64,000 nucleotides of DNA from Phenylobacterium deserti (GTDB taxonomy: Bacteria > Pseudomonadota > Alphaproteobacteria > Caulobacterales > Caulobacteraceae). Location: the NCBI RefSeq assembly GCF_003254705.1, contig NZ_QFYR01000001.1:1116001-1180000 (forward strand), written 5' to 3'. Of the stretch, positions 8,603-17,201 are shown piece by piece. How positions within the stretch are numbered: the first letter of the stretch is position 1; every line of letters begins with the position of its first letter. A program made the position numbers and the translations under genes. The notes beneath the pieces were generated by a model. It saw nothing but the letters and a program-made list of their open reading frames with translations. It made no database searches and was not told the origin of the DNA.

Positions 8603-9274
8603 ATGGGTCCGCAGACGGACATGGGCGAGCGGCATGGCCGCATGCTGGCGCGGCTGGCGGAGTGGGGGATGAACCTCGCCGAGCGGCTGCACGACGAGGC
8701 GCTGGCGGCGGAAACCCCGGCCGAGGCCGCCGAGGCGGCCCTGGCCTTTCAGCGGGTGTCGCGCTCGGTGCGCCAGAGCTTGGCGCTGGAAGCCAGGCTC
8801 GCCCGTGACGCCCACCTGCGCGAAGCCGCCGACCGGGCTCAGGCCGACCAGAAGCGCGAGCAGCGCCGGCGCGAGGTCTATCGCGCCGCCGTGAGCCTCG
8901 TGTGGAACGAGGTCGACCCGTCCGAAGACGAGTTCCCCGACTGGGACCTGGCCGCCGCCGCGGCGGCCGAGGCCCTGAGCCAGGAAGAGGGTTTCCTCGC
9001 CCGCCAGATGCCGGAGCTGATCGAGCAGATCCGCGAGTCCCTGGGCGTGGACGAGCTGGAAGCGGAAGAAGGCTCAGGTGACGCCGCGCCGTCCGACGAT
9101 CCGGCGCCGCAAAACGCACCTGACGCTCCGCCGCCCGGCTGGACGCCGGCTGACGATCCGGCGCTCGCCGGCCTGTCGCCCAACGCGCGGATCAACGCCC
9201 GGCGCGGCTGGCCGCCCAGCCCCTGCGACGAGGGCTGGGACGATTTCTTCGAAGCCCGCCGCGACACCGGCTGA
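8603..9274 (+). CDS. Conserved hypothetical, helical acidic protein
   Basis: A 223-residue protein I cannot assign. The first 95 residues are Ala/Arg/Glu-rich and helical (LARLAEWGMNLAERLHDEALA, then EARLARDAHLREAADRAQAD), likely a coiled coil. The middle is acidic (NEVDPSEDEFPDWDL), and the last 70 residues are Pro/Asp-rich and probably disordered, ending in NARINARRGWPPSPCDEGWDDFFE. No signal peptide or membrane span. An alternative start is ATG 8621; neither start has a strong ribosome site. Codon use matches its neighbours, which supports a real gene. Confidence 0.6.
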   Translation: MGPQTDMGERHGRMLARLAEWGMNLAERLHDEALAAETPAEAAEAALAFQRVSRSVRQSLALEARLARDAHLREAADRAQADQKREQRRREVYRAAVSLVWNEVDPSEDEFPDWDLAAAAAAEALSQEEGFLARQMPELIEQIRESLGVDELEAEEGSGDAAPSDDPAPQNAPDAPPPGWTPADDPALAGLSPNARINARRGWPPSPCDEGWDDFFEARRDTG

Positions 9275-9295
9275 GCCGGGTTGGCCGGCTTGTCT

Positions 9296-9883
9296 TCAGG
9301 CCACGCGGGTCAGCGGCGCTTCGCCGTAGCCCTGCGGCTCGCCGCAACCTTCCGCCACCGCCACGCGCGAGACCGCCGTCATCACGGCGGCGATGCGCAG
9401 GGCTGCCTGCAGGATGGCCGCGGGCGCGCCATGCCGGCGCAGCTCGCTTTCATGGCTGTCCAGGCAAAGGCCGCAGCCGTGAATCGCCGACACCGCCGCG
9501 CTCCACAGTTCGAAGTCGGCCTTGGGCGCGCTGCAGCTGGCCAGGGCGCTCATCCGCAGCTTGGAGGGCAGGGTGCGGTACTCGCCGTTCGAAAGCAGCT
9601 GGGTCGAACGATAGTAGATGTTGTTCATGGTGCTGATCGCCGCCGCCGACTTGGCGCAGTCGATGATCTGCTGCGACAGCCCCGCCTTGCGCGCCGCCGC
9701 CTCCGTGGCGGCGATCACCGGCCGGACGCCGCCGGCATGGGCGCTGGCGACGAAGCAGCCCCACTTCTGAACCTCGTTCAGGGTGGTCTCTTCCGCCAAG
9801 CTGTTCAGGTTCAGGGCGAGGTCGCGGGCGTAGGCCGGCAGCTGCTCGGCCAGGTCGGTCAGGGGGTGACGCTCGATGGACAT
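9296..9883 (-). CDS. AhpD-like alkylhydroperoxidase (carboxymuconolactone decarboxylase family)
   Basis: A 195-residue protein. Start chosen at ATG 9883 because GCGGAGGAAGCC directly precedes it. The active-site motif is visible as HGCGLCLDSHE (CxxC plus following His) in the C-terminal half, as in AhpD, which reduces peroxidase partners or peroxides through this thiol pair. An N-terminal region (about 1-85) duplicates the all-helical AhpD fold, also usual. It is divergent from an OxyR-type regulator 111 bases away, so peroxide induction is likely. No AhpC gene is next to it in this window. Confidence 0.82.
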   Translation of the reverse strand: MSIERHPLTDLAEQLPAYARDLALNLNSLAEETTLNEVQKWGCFVASAHAGGVRPVIAATEAAARKAGLSQQIIDCAKSAAAISTMNNIYYRSTQLLSNGEYRTLPSKLRMSALASCSAPKADFELWSAAVSAIHGCGLCLDSHESELRRHGAPAAILQAALRIAAVMTAVSRVAVAEGCGEPQGYGEAPLTRVA

Positions 9884-9966
9884 GGCTTCCTCCGCTTTTG
9901 TTTTTGGTTCTGCGTTCAAAACGCCTCAGGACCGCGGTCCGCTCAATCAATAGGTTTTGCGGTCCC

Positions 9967-9985
9967 GATAGATCGCCTCCATATC
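9967..9985. promoter_or_regulatory. Candidate LysR-type site between ahpD-like gene and oxyR
   Basis: GATA-N11-TATC, a LysR-style T-N11-A inverted repeat, ends 10 bases before the oxyR ATG. It resembles half of an OxyR site but the spacer is 11, not the 9 bases between GATA and TATC of the Escherichia coli consensus, so assignment to OxyR is tentative. Confidence 0.3.
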
Positions 9986-9994
9986 TGGACCAGC

Positions 9995-10903
9995 ATGCTC
10001 CCAACCCTTCGACAGCTCCAGTACCTCAAGCTCCTCGCCCAGCACGGCAGCTTCGGCCGCGCCGCCGAGGCCGCCCACGTCACCCAGCCCACCCTGTCGG
10101 CCGGCATCCAGGAGCTGGAGCGCACGCTCGGCGCCGCGGTGGTCGATCGGGCGCGCTCGGGCGTGATCCTCACCGCCGTCGGCGAGGAGGCCCTGCGCCG
10201 CGCCACCGTCATCCTCAACGAGGCCGAGGAGCTGGTGGAGGCGGCCAAGAACGCCGGCCAGCCGCTGACCGGCCGCTTCCGCCTGGGCGTCATTCCGACG
10301 ATCGCGCCCTTTTTGCTGCCCCGCGCCCTCCCGGCCCTGCGCGAGCGCTTCCCCAAGCTGCGGCTGTTCCTGCGCGAGGACCTGACCCAGCGGCTGATCT
10401 CGGCGCTCAAGGCCGGCCAGCTGGACGCGGCCCTGATCGCGCGGCCCTACGACATGCACGGTCTTAACTGGGCCCATGTGGCTGACGATGAGCTTTTGGC
10501 CGCCATGCCCGCCGGCCACCGGCTGGCCAGCCAGGCCTCGGCCAGTCCCGAGGACATGGAGGCCGAAGGCCTGATCCTGCTGGAGGACGGCCATTGCCTG
10601 CGCGAGCACGCCCTGGCCGCCTGTGGATTGAAGCCGCAGAAGACCGCTCCCGACGAGGAGGCCTTCGCCGCCACCTCCCTGCCGACCCTGGTGCAGATGG
10701 TGGGATCGGGCCTCGGCGTGACCTTCCTGCCGCGCATGGCCGTTCAGGCGGGCTTGGCGGAAGCCGCTCCCATCACCGTGCGGCCGATCTCGGCCGAGCA
10801 CCCGGCGCGCGAAGTGGTGGTCGCCTGGCGCGCCGGCTCCAACCGCGGCGTCGAGGGCAAGCTGCTCGCCGAAACGCTCAAGAGCGTGCAGGGCGTCGGC
10901 TGA
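9995..10903 (+). CDS. oxyR: OxyR-type hydrogen-peroxide-sensing LysR regulator
   Basis: A 302-residue LysR regulator (MLPTLRQLQYLKLLAQHGSF, then VTQPTLSAGIQELERTLG). The decisive evidence is EDGHCLREHALAACGL: two cysteines nine apart with the GHCLR context, matching the C199/C208 redox pair of OxyR. A disulfide there converts OxyR to its activating form. The gene is divergent from the AhpD-like peroxidase, a typical target. The frame continues open upstream for over 700 bases, but that stretch opposes the AhpD gene and is not coding. Confidence 0.88.
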   Translation: MLPTLRQLQYLKLLAQHGSFGRAAEAAHVTQPTLSAGIQELERTLGAAVVDRARSGVILTAVGEEALRRATVILNEAEELVEAAKNAGQPLTGRFRLGVIPTIAPFLLPRALPALRERFPKLRLFLREDLTQRLISALKAGQLDAALIARPYDMHGLNWAHVADDELLAAMPAGHRLASQASASPEDMEAEGLILLEDGHCLREHALAACGLKPQKTAPDEEAFAATSLPTLVQMVGSGLGVTFLPRMAVQAGLAEAAPITVRPISAEHPAREVVVAWRAGSNRGVEGKLLAETLKSVQGVG

Positions 10904-11050
10904 AAACCCGCCGCCCCGCGCCCTGCGTCATGGTGACGCTTGCTGCAAATGACACTTTTGCTGCACCCGTCGAATCCGGCACAAATCGGGTGTGCCTCGG
11001 TTCGTATGGGCTCAGCACGGCCCAGGATCCTAACGCGAACCGGCCGCCCT

Positions 11051-11097
11051 GCCTCAGCGGCGGTAAGGGGAAACCCGGCTGAGGCTTTTCATTTTTC
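11051..11097 (+). terminator. Rho-independent terminator downstream of oxyR
   Basis: GCCTCAGC (11051-11058) pairs with GCTGAGGC (11078-11085), followed by TTTTCATTTTTC. It ends 10 bases before the convergent PBP gene stop. The 147 bases between oxyR and this stem hold no gene; they contain GGCACA-N7-TGTGCC (10978-10996) and two TTGCTGCA copies about 20 bases apart. Confidence 0.6.
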
Positions 11098-11106
11098 TCT
11101 TGCGCG

Positions 11107-13143
11107 TCAAAATCCTGGCGCGGGCTCCGGCTCCGGGTCTGCCGGCTCGTCCACCGCTGGCGTCTCCAGCGGCTCGGGCCGAATCTGCGGCGGGGGCGGC
11201 GCGGCTGGCAGCTCCAGCGGCTGCGGCGGCGCGATCGGCAGGGGCTCCGGTCCGCTCTCACCCTCTTCGAAGGTCGCGTTCGGGTCCGGCAACTCCAGCG
11301 GCTCGATAGCTTCCAGGTCGATCAGCGGCGACTGCTCGAACGTCTGCTCGGTCTCCACCGGCTCGCGCAGGTCGGCCCGCTTCATGCCCACCTGCATGAA
11401 ATCGCGCCAGATGATCGCCGGGATCGAGCCGCCGGTGACCTTGCGCATCGGGGTGTTGTCGTCGTTGCCGACCCATACCCCCACTACCATGTCGCCGGCG
11501 AAGCCGACGAACCAGGCGTCGCGGTAGTCCTGGCTGGTGCCGGTCTTGCCGACCACCTGCGGGCCGAGGTTGGCGCCCGTCCCGGTGCCCCGCTCGACCA
11601 CCTCGCGCAGAAGCACCTTCAGCTCCTCCTGCTCGCGCGAGCTCAGCCGGTGAGCGGGCCGCTCGGGCGGCTGGTTCAGCATGCCGCGCGGGACCACCGG
11701 CCCGCCGCCGTTGGCGATGGCCGCGTAGGCGCTGGTCAGCTCCAGCAGGCTCATGGTCCCGGTGCCCAGGGCCAGGGTGGCGTCGTTCGGCAGTGGCGAG
11801 GTGACCCCCAGGTCCCGGGCCGCGGCTGCCACCCGCGAGACGCCCACCTGCTGGATCAGTCGGGCCGCGGCCACGTTGCTGGACCGCGCAAAGGCGTCGC
11901 GCAGCGGCACCGGCCGTCCGGCGTAGCGGCCCTCGTGGTTCTCGGGGCTCCAGCCGCCGATGGTCACCGGCGCATCCAGCACCGCGGTGTCCGGCGTCAT
12001 GCCCGACCGCAGCGCGGCCAGGTAGACGAAGGTCTTGAAGGCCGAGCCCGGCTGCCGCTCCGCCTGGACCGCGCGGTTGAACTGGCTCTGCCGATAGTCA
12101 CTGCCGCCCACCATGGCGACCACCCGGCCGTCGGCTCGCATGGCGACCAGCGCGGCCTGCGTCACGCCCATGCCCCGGGCCGCCGCCAGGCCGCGCCGCA
12201 CCGCCTGCTGCGCCTGCAGCTGCAGCTGGCTGTCCAGGGTGGTCCAGACCGTCACCTCGCCGAAGGCGCGGTTGTAGGCCTGCCGCACCTGCGGACTGAT
12301 CCAGTCGGCGAAGTAGGAGCCGACCGGCAGGCTGGCGCGGCCTTCGCGGACCTTCACCTGGCGGGCCGCCTGCTGCGCCTGGGCCGGCGTGATCTTGCCC
12401 TGCTCGACCAGGGCGGCGAGCACCACCCGCATCCGCCGCCGCGCCGCCTCCTCATCGTTGGTCGGGGCCAGCCGCGTTGGCGCCTTGACCAGACCGGCCA
12501 GCATGGAGGCCTCGCCGACCGTCAGCTGCTCGGGCGCCTTGTCGAAGTAGTGCCGCGCCGCCGCCCGCAGGCCGAACACGCCGTCGCCGAAGTAGACGGT
12601 CGACAGGTAGCGCGACAGGATCTCGGGCTTGCTCAGCCGCAGCTCGAGATAGAGGGCGATGATCGCTTCCTGCGCCTTCCGGCGGAAGCTGCGCTTGTTC
12701 GACAGGAAGGCGTTCTTGGCCAGCTGCTGGGTGATGGTCGATCCGCCCTGCCGGACCTCGCCGGCCCGCAGGTTCGCGCCCACGGCCCGGAAGATGGAGC
12801 GCAGGTCCAGGCCCATGTGCTGGTAGAATCGGCGGTCCTCGATCGCCACGAACGGCTCGGTGACCTGCGCCGGCAGCTTGGTCGCGTCCACCGGCGCCTC
12901 CTTGTAGGAGCCGCGGCGAGAGAACGGCTTGCCGTCCGCGGTGACCAGCACCAGCGTCGGCGTCGGCAAGGGCTCCAGCGCGCGGTGCACCGGAACCGCC
13001 CAGCTCAGCCAGACCAGCAGCAGCACCAGCAGGCTCGCGGCGCCGATCGCCACCTGCACCCGCCGCCGCGCGTACCACGGACGCGGCTCCGCCCCGGGTG
13101 CTTCGGTCGGGTCGGCGGGCTGGCCGGTGAACACCGCGGTCAT
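11107..13143 (-). CDS. Class A penicillin-binding protein (PBP1-type transglycosylase/transpeptidase)
   Basis: A 678-residue bifunctional peptidoglycan synthase. Residues 31-50 form the membrane anchor. The GT51 domain follows, with catalytic Glu about 102 in AIEDRRFYQHMG and RQGGSTITQQLAKN at 131-144. The transpeptidase domain has PGSAFKTF (Ser 367, Lys 370), SSN (421-423) and KTGTS (533-537). The last 90 residues are Pro/Glu-rich and likely disordered in the periplasm, an extension that may bind a partner. Several class A enzymes occur in Caulobacter relatives, so I do not give a specific pbp name. Confidence 0.92.
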   Translation of the reverse strand: MTAVFTGQPADPTEAPGAEPRPWYARRRVQVAIGAASLLVLLLVWLSWAVPVHRALEPLPTPTLVLVTADGKPFSRRGSYKEAPVDATKLPAQVTEPFVAIEDRRFYQHMGLDLRSIFRAVGANLRAGEVRQGGSTITQQLAKNAFLSNKRSFRRKAQEAIIALYLELRLSKPEILSRYLSTVYFGDGVFGLRAAARHYFDKAPEQLTVGEASMLAGLVKAPTRLAPTNDEEAARRRMRVVLAALVEQGKITPAQAQQAARQVKVREGRASLPVGSYFADWISPQVRQAYNRAFGEVTVWTTLDSQLQLQAQQAVRRGLAAARGMGVTQAALVAMRADGRVVAMVGGSDYRQSQFNRAVQAERQPGSAFKTFVYLAALRSGMTPDTAVLDAPVTIGGWSPENHEGRYAGRPVPLRDAFARSSNVAAARLIQQVGVSRVAAAARDLGVTSPLPNDATLALGTGTMSLLELTSAYAAIANGGGPVVPRGMLNQPPERPAHRLSSREQEELKVLLREVVERGTGTGANLGPQVVGKTGTSQDYRDAWFVGFAGDMVVGVWVGNDDNTPMRKVTGGSIPAIIWRDFMQVGMKRADLREPVETEQTFEQSPLIDLEAIEPLELPDPNATFEEGESGPEPLPIAPPQPLELPAAPPPPQIRPEPLETPAVDEPADPEPEPAPGF

Positions 13144-13207
13144 GGCGACTCACAAATGAGGAACTGCGGGGACCACAACGGCGAGCGGCTCGTCCGGTTC
13201 GCGGCCT

Positions 13208-13837
13208 TCAGCTCAGTTCAAGCGTGCTGACCCCTAGGTTGCGGAACGACTCCCAAGTCGCGGCCAGGGACCCGTTCAGGTCGATCGCTCGACAGGCCTG
13301 CGGCAGGACGTGAGCCTCGAAGCCCTCGGCCACTGCGTCCTCGGCCGAGAACCGCACGCAGAAGTCCAGCGCCAGGCCCACGAACCAGCAGCGCCGGAGG
13401 TTCCGCTCCCGCAGGTACCCGGCCAGGCCGGTGGCGGTCACCTTGTCGTTCTCGAAGAAGGCCGAGTAGCTGTCCACGCCGGGATTGTAGCCCTTGCGAA
13501 TGATGAGCTCGGCTTTCGGCACGTGCAGGGCGGGATGGAACTCGGCGCCGGGCGTGCCCTGCACGCAGTGGTCGGGCCACAGGACTTGCTCCCCGTAGCC
13601 CACGGTCGTGGTGCTGAACGGCGCGGCGCCCGAATGGTTGGAGGCGAAGGACACCTGCGTCAGCGGATGCCAGTCCTGGGTGATCACCACGTGCCGGAAG
13701 TCGTGGGCGATGCGGTTGATCAGCGGCATCACCTCATCGCCGCCGGGCACCGCCAGCGCGCCGCCCGGGCAGAAGTCGACCTGGGGGTCGATGATCACCA
13801 GGACGTCGTGGTCGTCGATCTCGAACGGCTTCGGCAT
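13208..13837 (-). CDS. pncA: Nicotinamidase (isochorismatase family)
   Basis: A 209-residue amidohydrolase converting nicotinamide to nicotinate for NAD salvage. The catalytic triad is visible: Asp in IIDPQVDF, Lys in IIRKG and Cys in ALDFCV. The metal-binding set appears as TQDWHP and the later SNH. Length fits bacterial PncA (about 210). The PBP gene starts 64 bases downstream on the same strand, so they may share transcription, without a functional link. Cytoplasmic, no signal peptide. Confidence 0.92.
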   Translation of the reverse strand: MPKPFEIDDHDVLVIIDPQVDFCPGGALAVPGGDEVMPLINRIAHDFRHVVITQDWHPLTQVSFASNHSGAAPFSTTTVGYGEQVLWPDHCVQGTPGAEFHPALHVPKAELIIRKGYNPGVDSYSAFFENDKVTATGLAGYLRERNLRRCWFVGLALDFCVRFSAEDAVAEGFEAHVLPQACRAIDLNGSLAATWESFRNLGVSTLELS

Positions 13838-13953
13838 GGCGGCTCCAATGGTGCGATGAATGCCCTGCCGCCAAGCCAGTTGCCCGGTCTGCGGCGATGT
13901 CGAAGCGGCCTCGGCGTGCCTTGTGCGCCGTTTGCGCCTATATGTCCGCGACC

Positions 13954-14775
13954 ATGAGCCGTCCGTTCCTGAAGATGAACGGGCTCGGCAACGACTTCGT
14001 CGTGGTCGAGACCCGCTCCGCGCCCTTCACACCCACCGCTGAAGAGGTGCGCGCCATCGCCGATCGTGCGAGCGGAGTCGGCTGCGACCAGCTGATCGCC
14101 ATCGACGCGGCGCCGAACGCCGACGCCTTTGTGCGGTTCTGGAACGCCGACGGCGAGGAGGTCTCTGCTTGCGGCAACGGCACGCGATGCGCCGGCTGGC
14201 TGCTGATGCAGTCGAGCGGCAAGGACGAGGTGGTGATCGAAACCGAGGCCGGCCGCCTCGTCGCCCGCCGCGCCGGCGAGCGGCTGGTCAGCGTGGACAT
14301 GGGCGAGCCGCGGCTCGCCTGGGAGCAGATCCCGCTCGCGAAGGCGCACGACACAGACGCGCTGGACGTGCTGCTCTACGACCACGCAGACCTGATGGTC
14401 CCGCCGGGCTGTGTGTCGATGGGCAATCCGCACGTGGTCTTCTTCGTCCCCGACATCGAGCAGGCGCCGGTCGCCGAAGCGGGCCCGGCCGTCGAGAAGC
14501 ACCCGCTGTTCCCCGAGCACGTGAACGTCGGCTTCGCCCAAATCCTGGGGCGTGATCGCATCCGCTTGCGGGTGTTCGAGCGCGGGGCAGGGCTGACGAA
14601 GGCCTGCGGCACTGGCGCCTGCGCCGCCCTGGTCGCGGCTGCCCGTCGGGGCCTAACCGACCGGTCCGCCACCTTGGTCCTCGATGGCGGCGAGCTGTTC
14701 ATCGAGTGGGGGGCTGACGGCCGCGTGATCATGACGGGGCCCGCCGCCGTCGACTTCCAGGGCGAGCTTCCGTGA
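13954..14775 (+). CDS. dapF: Diaminopimelate epimerase
   Basis: A 273-residue enzyme that converts LL- to meso-diaminopimelate for lysine and peptidoglycan synthesis. Both catalytic cysteines are present: Cys 73 in SACGNGTRC and Cys 218 in KACGTGACA. KMNGLGNDFVVVE at the N-terminus is diagnostic. I chose ATG 13954 (MSRPFLKM); ATG 13942, four codons earlier, is also possible. The stop overlaps the mtaB GTG start (GTGA), so translation is coupled. Confidence 0.95.
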   Translation: MSRPFLKMNGLGNDFVVVETRSAPFTPTAEEVRAIADRASGVGCDQLIAIDAAPNADAFVRFWNADGEEVSACGNGTRCAGWLLMQSSGKDEVVIETEAGRLVARRAGERLVSVDMGEPRLAWEQIPLAKAHDTDALDVLLYDHADLMVPPGCVSMGNPHVVFFVPDIEQAPVAEAGPAVEKHPLFPEHVNVGFAQILGRDRIRLRVFERGAGLTKACGTGACAALVAAARRGLTDRSATLVLDGGELFIEWGADGRVIMTGPAAVDFQGELP

Positions 14776-16052
14776 GCAAGCCGGACGTCGATATCGTCAC
14801 CTTCGGCTGCCGGCTGAACGCTTACGAAAGCGAGGTCATCCGCAAGCGGGCCACCGAAGACGGGCTGACGGATGCGGTGGTCTTCAACACCTGCGCGGTG
14901 ACGGGCGAGGCCGTGCGCCAGGCGCGCCAGGCGATCCGCAAGGCGCGGCGGGAACGCCCGGGCGCCAAGTTGATCGTCACGGGCTGCGCGGCGCAGATCG
15001 ACCCCGCCGCCTTCGCGGGCATGACCGAGGTCGACCTCGTGCTGGGCAACGCCGAGAAGAGCCAGGCCGGCGCTTACAAGCCGCTTGCGCCCGACGCCGA
15101 GCCCGTGCGTGTCCGGGTCAACGACATCATGAGCGTGCGTGAGACCGCCGGCCATCTGATCGATGGCTTGAAGGACCGGGCCCGCGCGTTCGTGGAAGTG
15201 CAGAACGGCTGCGATCACCGCTGCACCTTCTGCGTGATCCCATATGGCCGCGGCAACTCCCGCTCCGCCGCCGCCGGCGAGGTCGTCGAGCAGGTTCGCC
15301 GGCTCGCCGCGCAGGGCTACCAGGAGGTGGTGCTCACCGGCGTGGACGTGACCAGCTGGGGCGCCGACCTGCCGGGCCAGCCGACGCTTGGACAGTTGGT
15401 GTCGCGCATCTTGAAGCTCGTGCCGGAACTTCCACGCCTGCGCCTGTCCTCCATCGACGCGGCGGAGATCGATCCGGACCTGATGCGTTGCCTGGCCGAG
15501 GAGCCGAGGCTGATGCCCTATCTGCATCTCAGCCTGCAGGCCGGCGACGACATGATCCTGAAGCGGATGAAGCGGCGGCACAGCCGCGCCGACGCGCTGC
15601 GGCTGGTGCGCGAAGTGCGTGCCGTGCGGCCCGACACGGCCTTTGGCGCGGACCTGATCGCCGGTTTCCCGACAGAAACCGAGGAGATGTTCGCCAACAC
15701 TCTCGCCCTGGTGGAGGAGGCGGACCTGGCCTTCCTGCACGTCTTTCCGTTCAGCCCCCGCCCCGGAACGCCGGCGGCACGCATGCCGCAGCTGCCCCGG
15801 CAGGTGGTCAAGGAACGTGCGGCGCGCCTGCGTCAGGCGGGCGAGGCGGCGCTTCAACGGCATCTTGACCGGCAGGTCGGCCGCACGCTCTCGGCGCTGG
15901 TGGAGCGGGACGGCGTGGCGCGCGCCGAGGACTTCACGGAGATCGCCTTCGACGGCGGGGCGCCGGTGGGCGGCGTGGTCGCTCTGCAGGTGACGGGTCA
16001 CGACGGCAAGCGCGTGCTGGCGCAGCTCCGTGTGCTGGAAGCTGCCGAGTGA
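14772..16052 (+). CDS. mtaB: tRNA t6A37 methylthiotransferase MtaB
   Basis: A 426-residue radical-SAM enzyme adding a methylthio group to N6-threonylcarbamoyladenosine at tRNA position 37. The N-terminal domain has Cys 13 (TFGCRLNAYES), Cys 41 and Cys 72 for one cluster; the radical-SAM cluster is CDHRCTFC (147, 151, 154). GCRLN rather than GCQMN separates MtaB from MiaB. A TRAM-like C-terminal domain follows residue 370. The GTG start overlaps the dapF stop, and its own stop overlaps the next GTG start. Confidence 0.93.
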   Translation: MSKPDVDIVTFGCRLNAYESEVIRKRATEDGLTDAVVFNTCAVTGEAVRQARQAIRKARRERPGAKLIVTGCAAQIDPAAFAGMTEVDLVLGNAEKSQAGAYKPLAPDAEPVRVRVNDIMSVRETAGHLIDGLKDRARAFVEVQNGCDHRCTFCVIPYGRGNSRSAAAGEVVEQVRRLAAQGYQEVVLTGVDVTSWGADLPGQPTLGQLVSRILKLVPELPRLRLSSIDAAEIDPDLMRCLAEEPRLMPYLHLSLQAGDDMILKRMKRRHSRADALRLVREVRAVRPDTAFGADLIAGFPTETEEMFANTLALVEEADLAFLHVFPFSPRPGTPAARMPQLPRQVVKERAARLRQAGEAALQRHLDRQVGRTLSALVERDGVARAEDFTEIAFDGGAPVGGVVALQVTGHDGKRVLAQLRVLEAAE

Positions 16053-16501
16053 GCCGCTCTGGCGGATGCCAATGCGGCGCCGTCCGCTTTCGGGTGGAAG
16101 GCGAGCTCGGGCGGGCGAGCATCTGCCACTGCCGCATGTGCCAGAAGGCGTTCGGCGCGTTCTTCGGGCCCTATGTGGCTGTCCAGCCCCACCAGGTGAC
16201 CTGGACGCGTGGCGCGCCGGCTCACTTCCAGAGCAGCAACAAGGTCCGCCGGGGGTTCTGTCCGGCTTGCGGCACTCAGCTCACCTTTGAGGGCACTGAG
16301 GCGGATGCGCCCTGGTTCGACCTCGCGATCGGAGCGTTCGACCAACCGCAAGCCATTCGGCCGACAGTGCAGCTCGGGCTCGAGGGCAAGCTGCCCTACG
16401 TTGACGAGCTTGCGAGCCTGCGTGAGCAGAAGCTGGATGACGCCGCCGTTGGCTACTACGCCAGTGTCGTATCCCACCAGCACCCGGACCACGACACCTA
16501 A
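16049..16501 (+). CDS. GFA family (CENP-V/GFA domain) zinc protein
   Basis: A 150-residue zinc protein. Metal ligands are in GCQCGAV, CHCRMCQKAFG and FCPACGTQL, the standard GFA arrangement. The family is named after glutathione-dependent formaldehyde-activating enzyme, but the activity is doubtful for most members, so the role is left open. The GTG start overlaps the mtaB stop (GTGA), making dapF-mtaB-GFA one coupled operon. Its stop region overlaps the 3' end of the convergent TRIC-type gene by 4 bases. Confidence 0.85.
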   Translation: MSRSGGCQCGAVRFRVEGELGRASICHCRMCQKAFGAFFGPYVAVQPHQVTWTRGAPAHFQSSNKVRRGFCPACGTQLTFEGTEADAPWFDLAIGAFDQPQAIRPTVQLGLEGKLPYVDELASLREQKLDDAAVGYYASVVSHQHPDHDT

Positions 16502-17142
16502 GGGGTTTCGGACGGCGGCTCCGGCGGCGTGCGGCCGGGGAAGCCCGGCAAGGTCCAGCGAAACAGAATGGCCCCCGCACGCACGCCGAAGGCAGTTGCA
16601 AATCCGGCGGAGCCCGCGATCGCGGGTGCGATCCCAATCTGGTGCAGCCCGACGAACACGACGGCGCCGGCAAGGGCTGCGGTGACGTAGATCTCGCGCC
16701 GCAGCAGGATCGACGGCTGTTCGGCCAGCACGTCGCGGATGATGCCGCCGAAAGTCGAGGTCATGATCCCCATGACGATGGCGGAAAGCGGCGGCGCTCC
16801 CAGGCTGAGCGCCTTGAGCGCGCCCACCACCGTGTAAGCGGCCATCCCGAGGGCATCGAGCCAGTTCAGCACCCGCTCGCGGCCCTGACCCCATCCTACG
16901 AACCAGATCACGATGGCGGCCACGACGCACGCCACCAAATAGGTCGGTCGTCCGACCCAGAAGACGGGGGCGTCGATCAGCACGTCGCGCAAGGTGCCGC
17001 CCCCGACGCCCGTCAGAGCCGCGAAGAAGCCGAAGGTGACGATGTCATGCTTGCGGCGGGCAGCCGCCAGGGCGCCGGTCGCGCCGAATACGGCGACGGC
17101 GGCCAGATCGAGCCACAGAAGCGATGTCGCCAAGCTGAGCAT
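16498..17142 (-). CDS. TRIC/UPF0126 family membrane protein (YadS/YicG-like)
   Basis: A 214-residue protein with six to seven membrane spans in two related halves, each with a glycine-rich loop: ALTGVGGGTLRDVL and GIMTSTFGGIIRDVL. That duplicated GGGxxRD pattern marks the UPF0126 family, related to trimeric intracellular cation channels; in bacteria some are potassium or glycine transporters. Start placed at ATG 17142; an in-frame TTG at 17178 would add twelve residues. It is divergent from ftsY with 59 bases between. Confidence 0.85.
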   Translation of the reverse strand: MLSLATSLLWLDLAAVAVFGATGALAAARRKHDIVTFGFFAALTGVGGGTLRDVLIDAPVFWVGRPTYLVACVVAAIVIWFVGWGQGRERVLNWLDALGMAAYTVVGALKALSLGAPPLSAIVMGIMTSTFGGIIRDVLAEQPSILLRREIYVTAALAGAVVFVGLHQIGIAPAIAGSAGFATAFGVRAGAILFRWTLPGFPGRTPPEPPSETP

Positions 17143-17201
17143 GAGCGGCAATCTGCGAGGCCGCGTGACGGCGCGCAAGGAGGCGGCTAGAAGCGGCGAC
17201 C

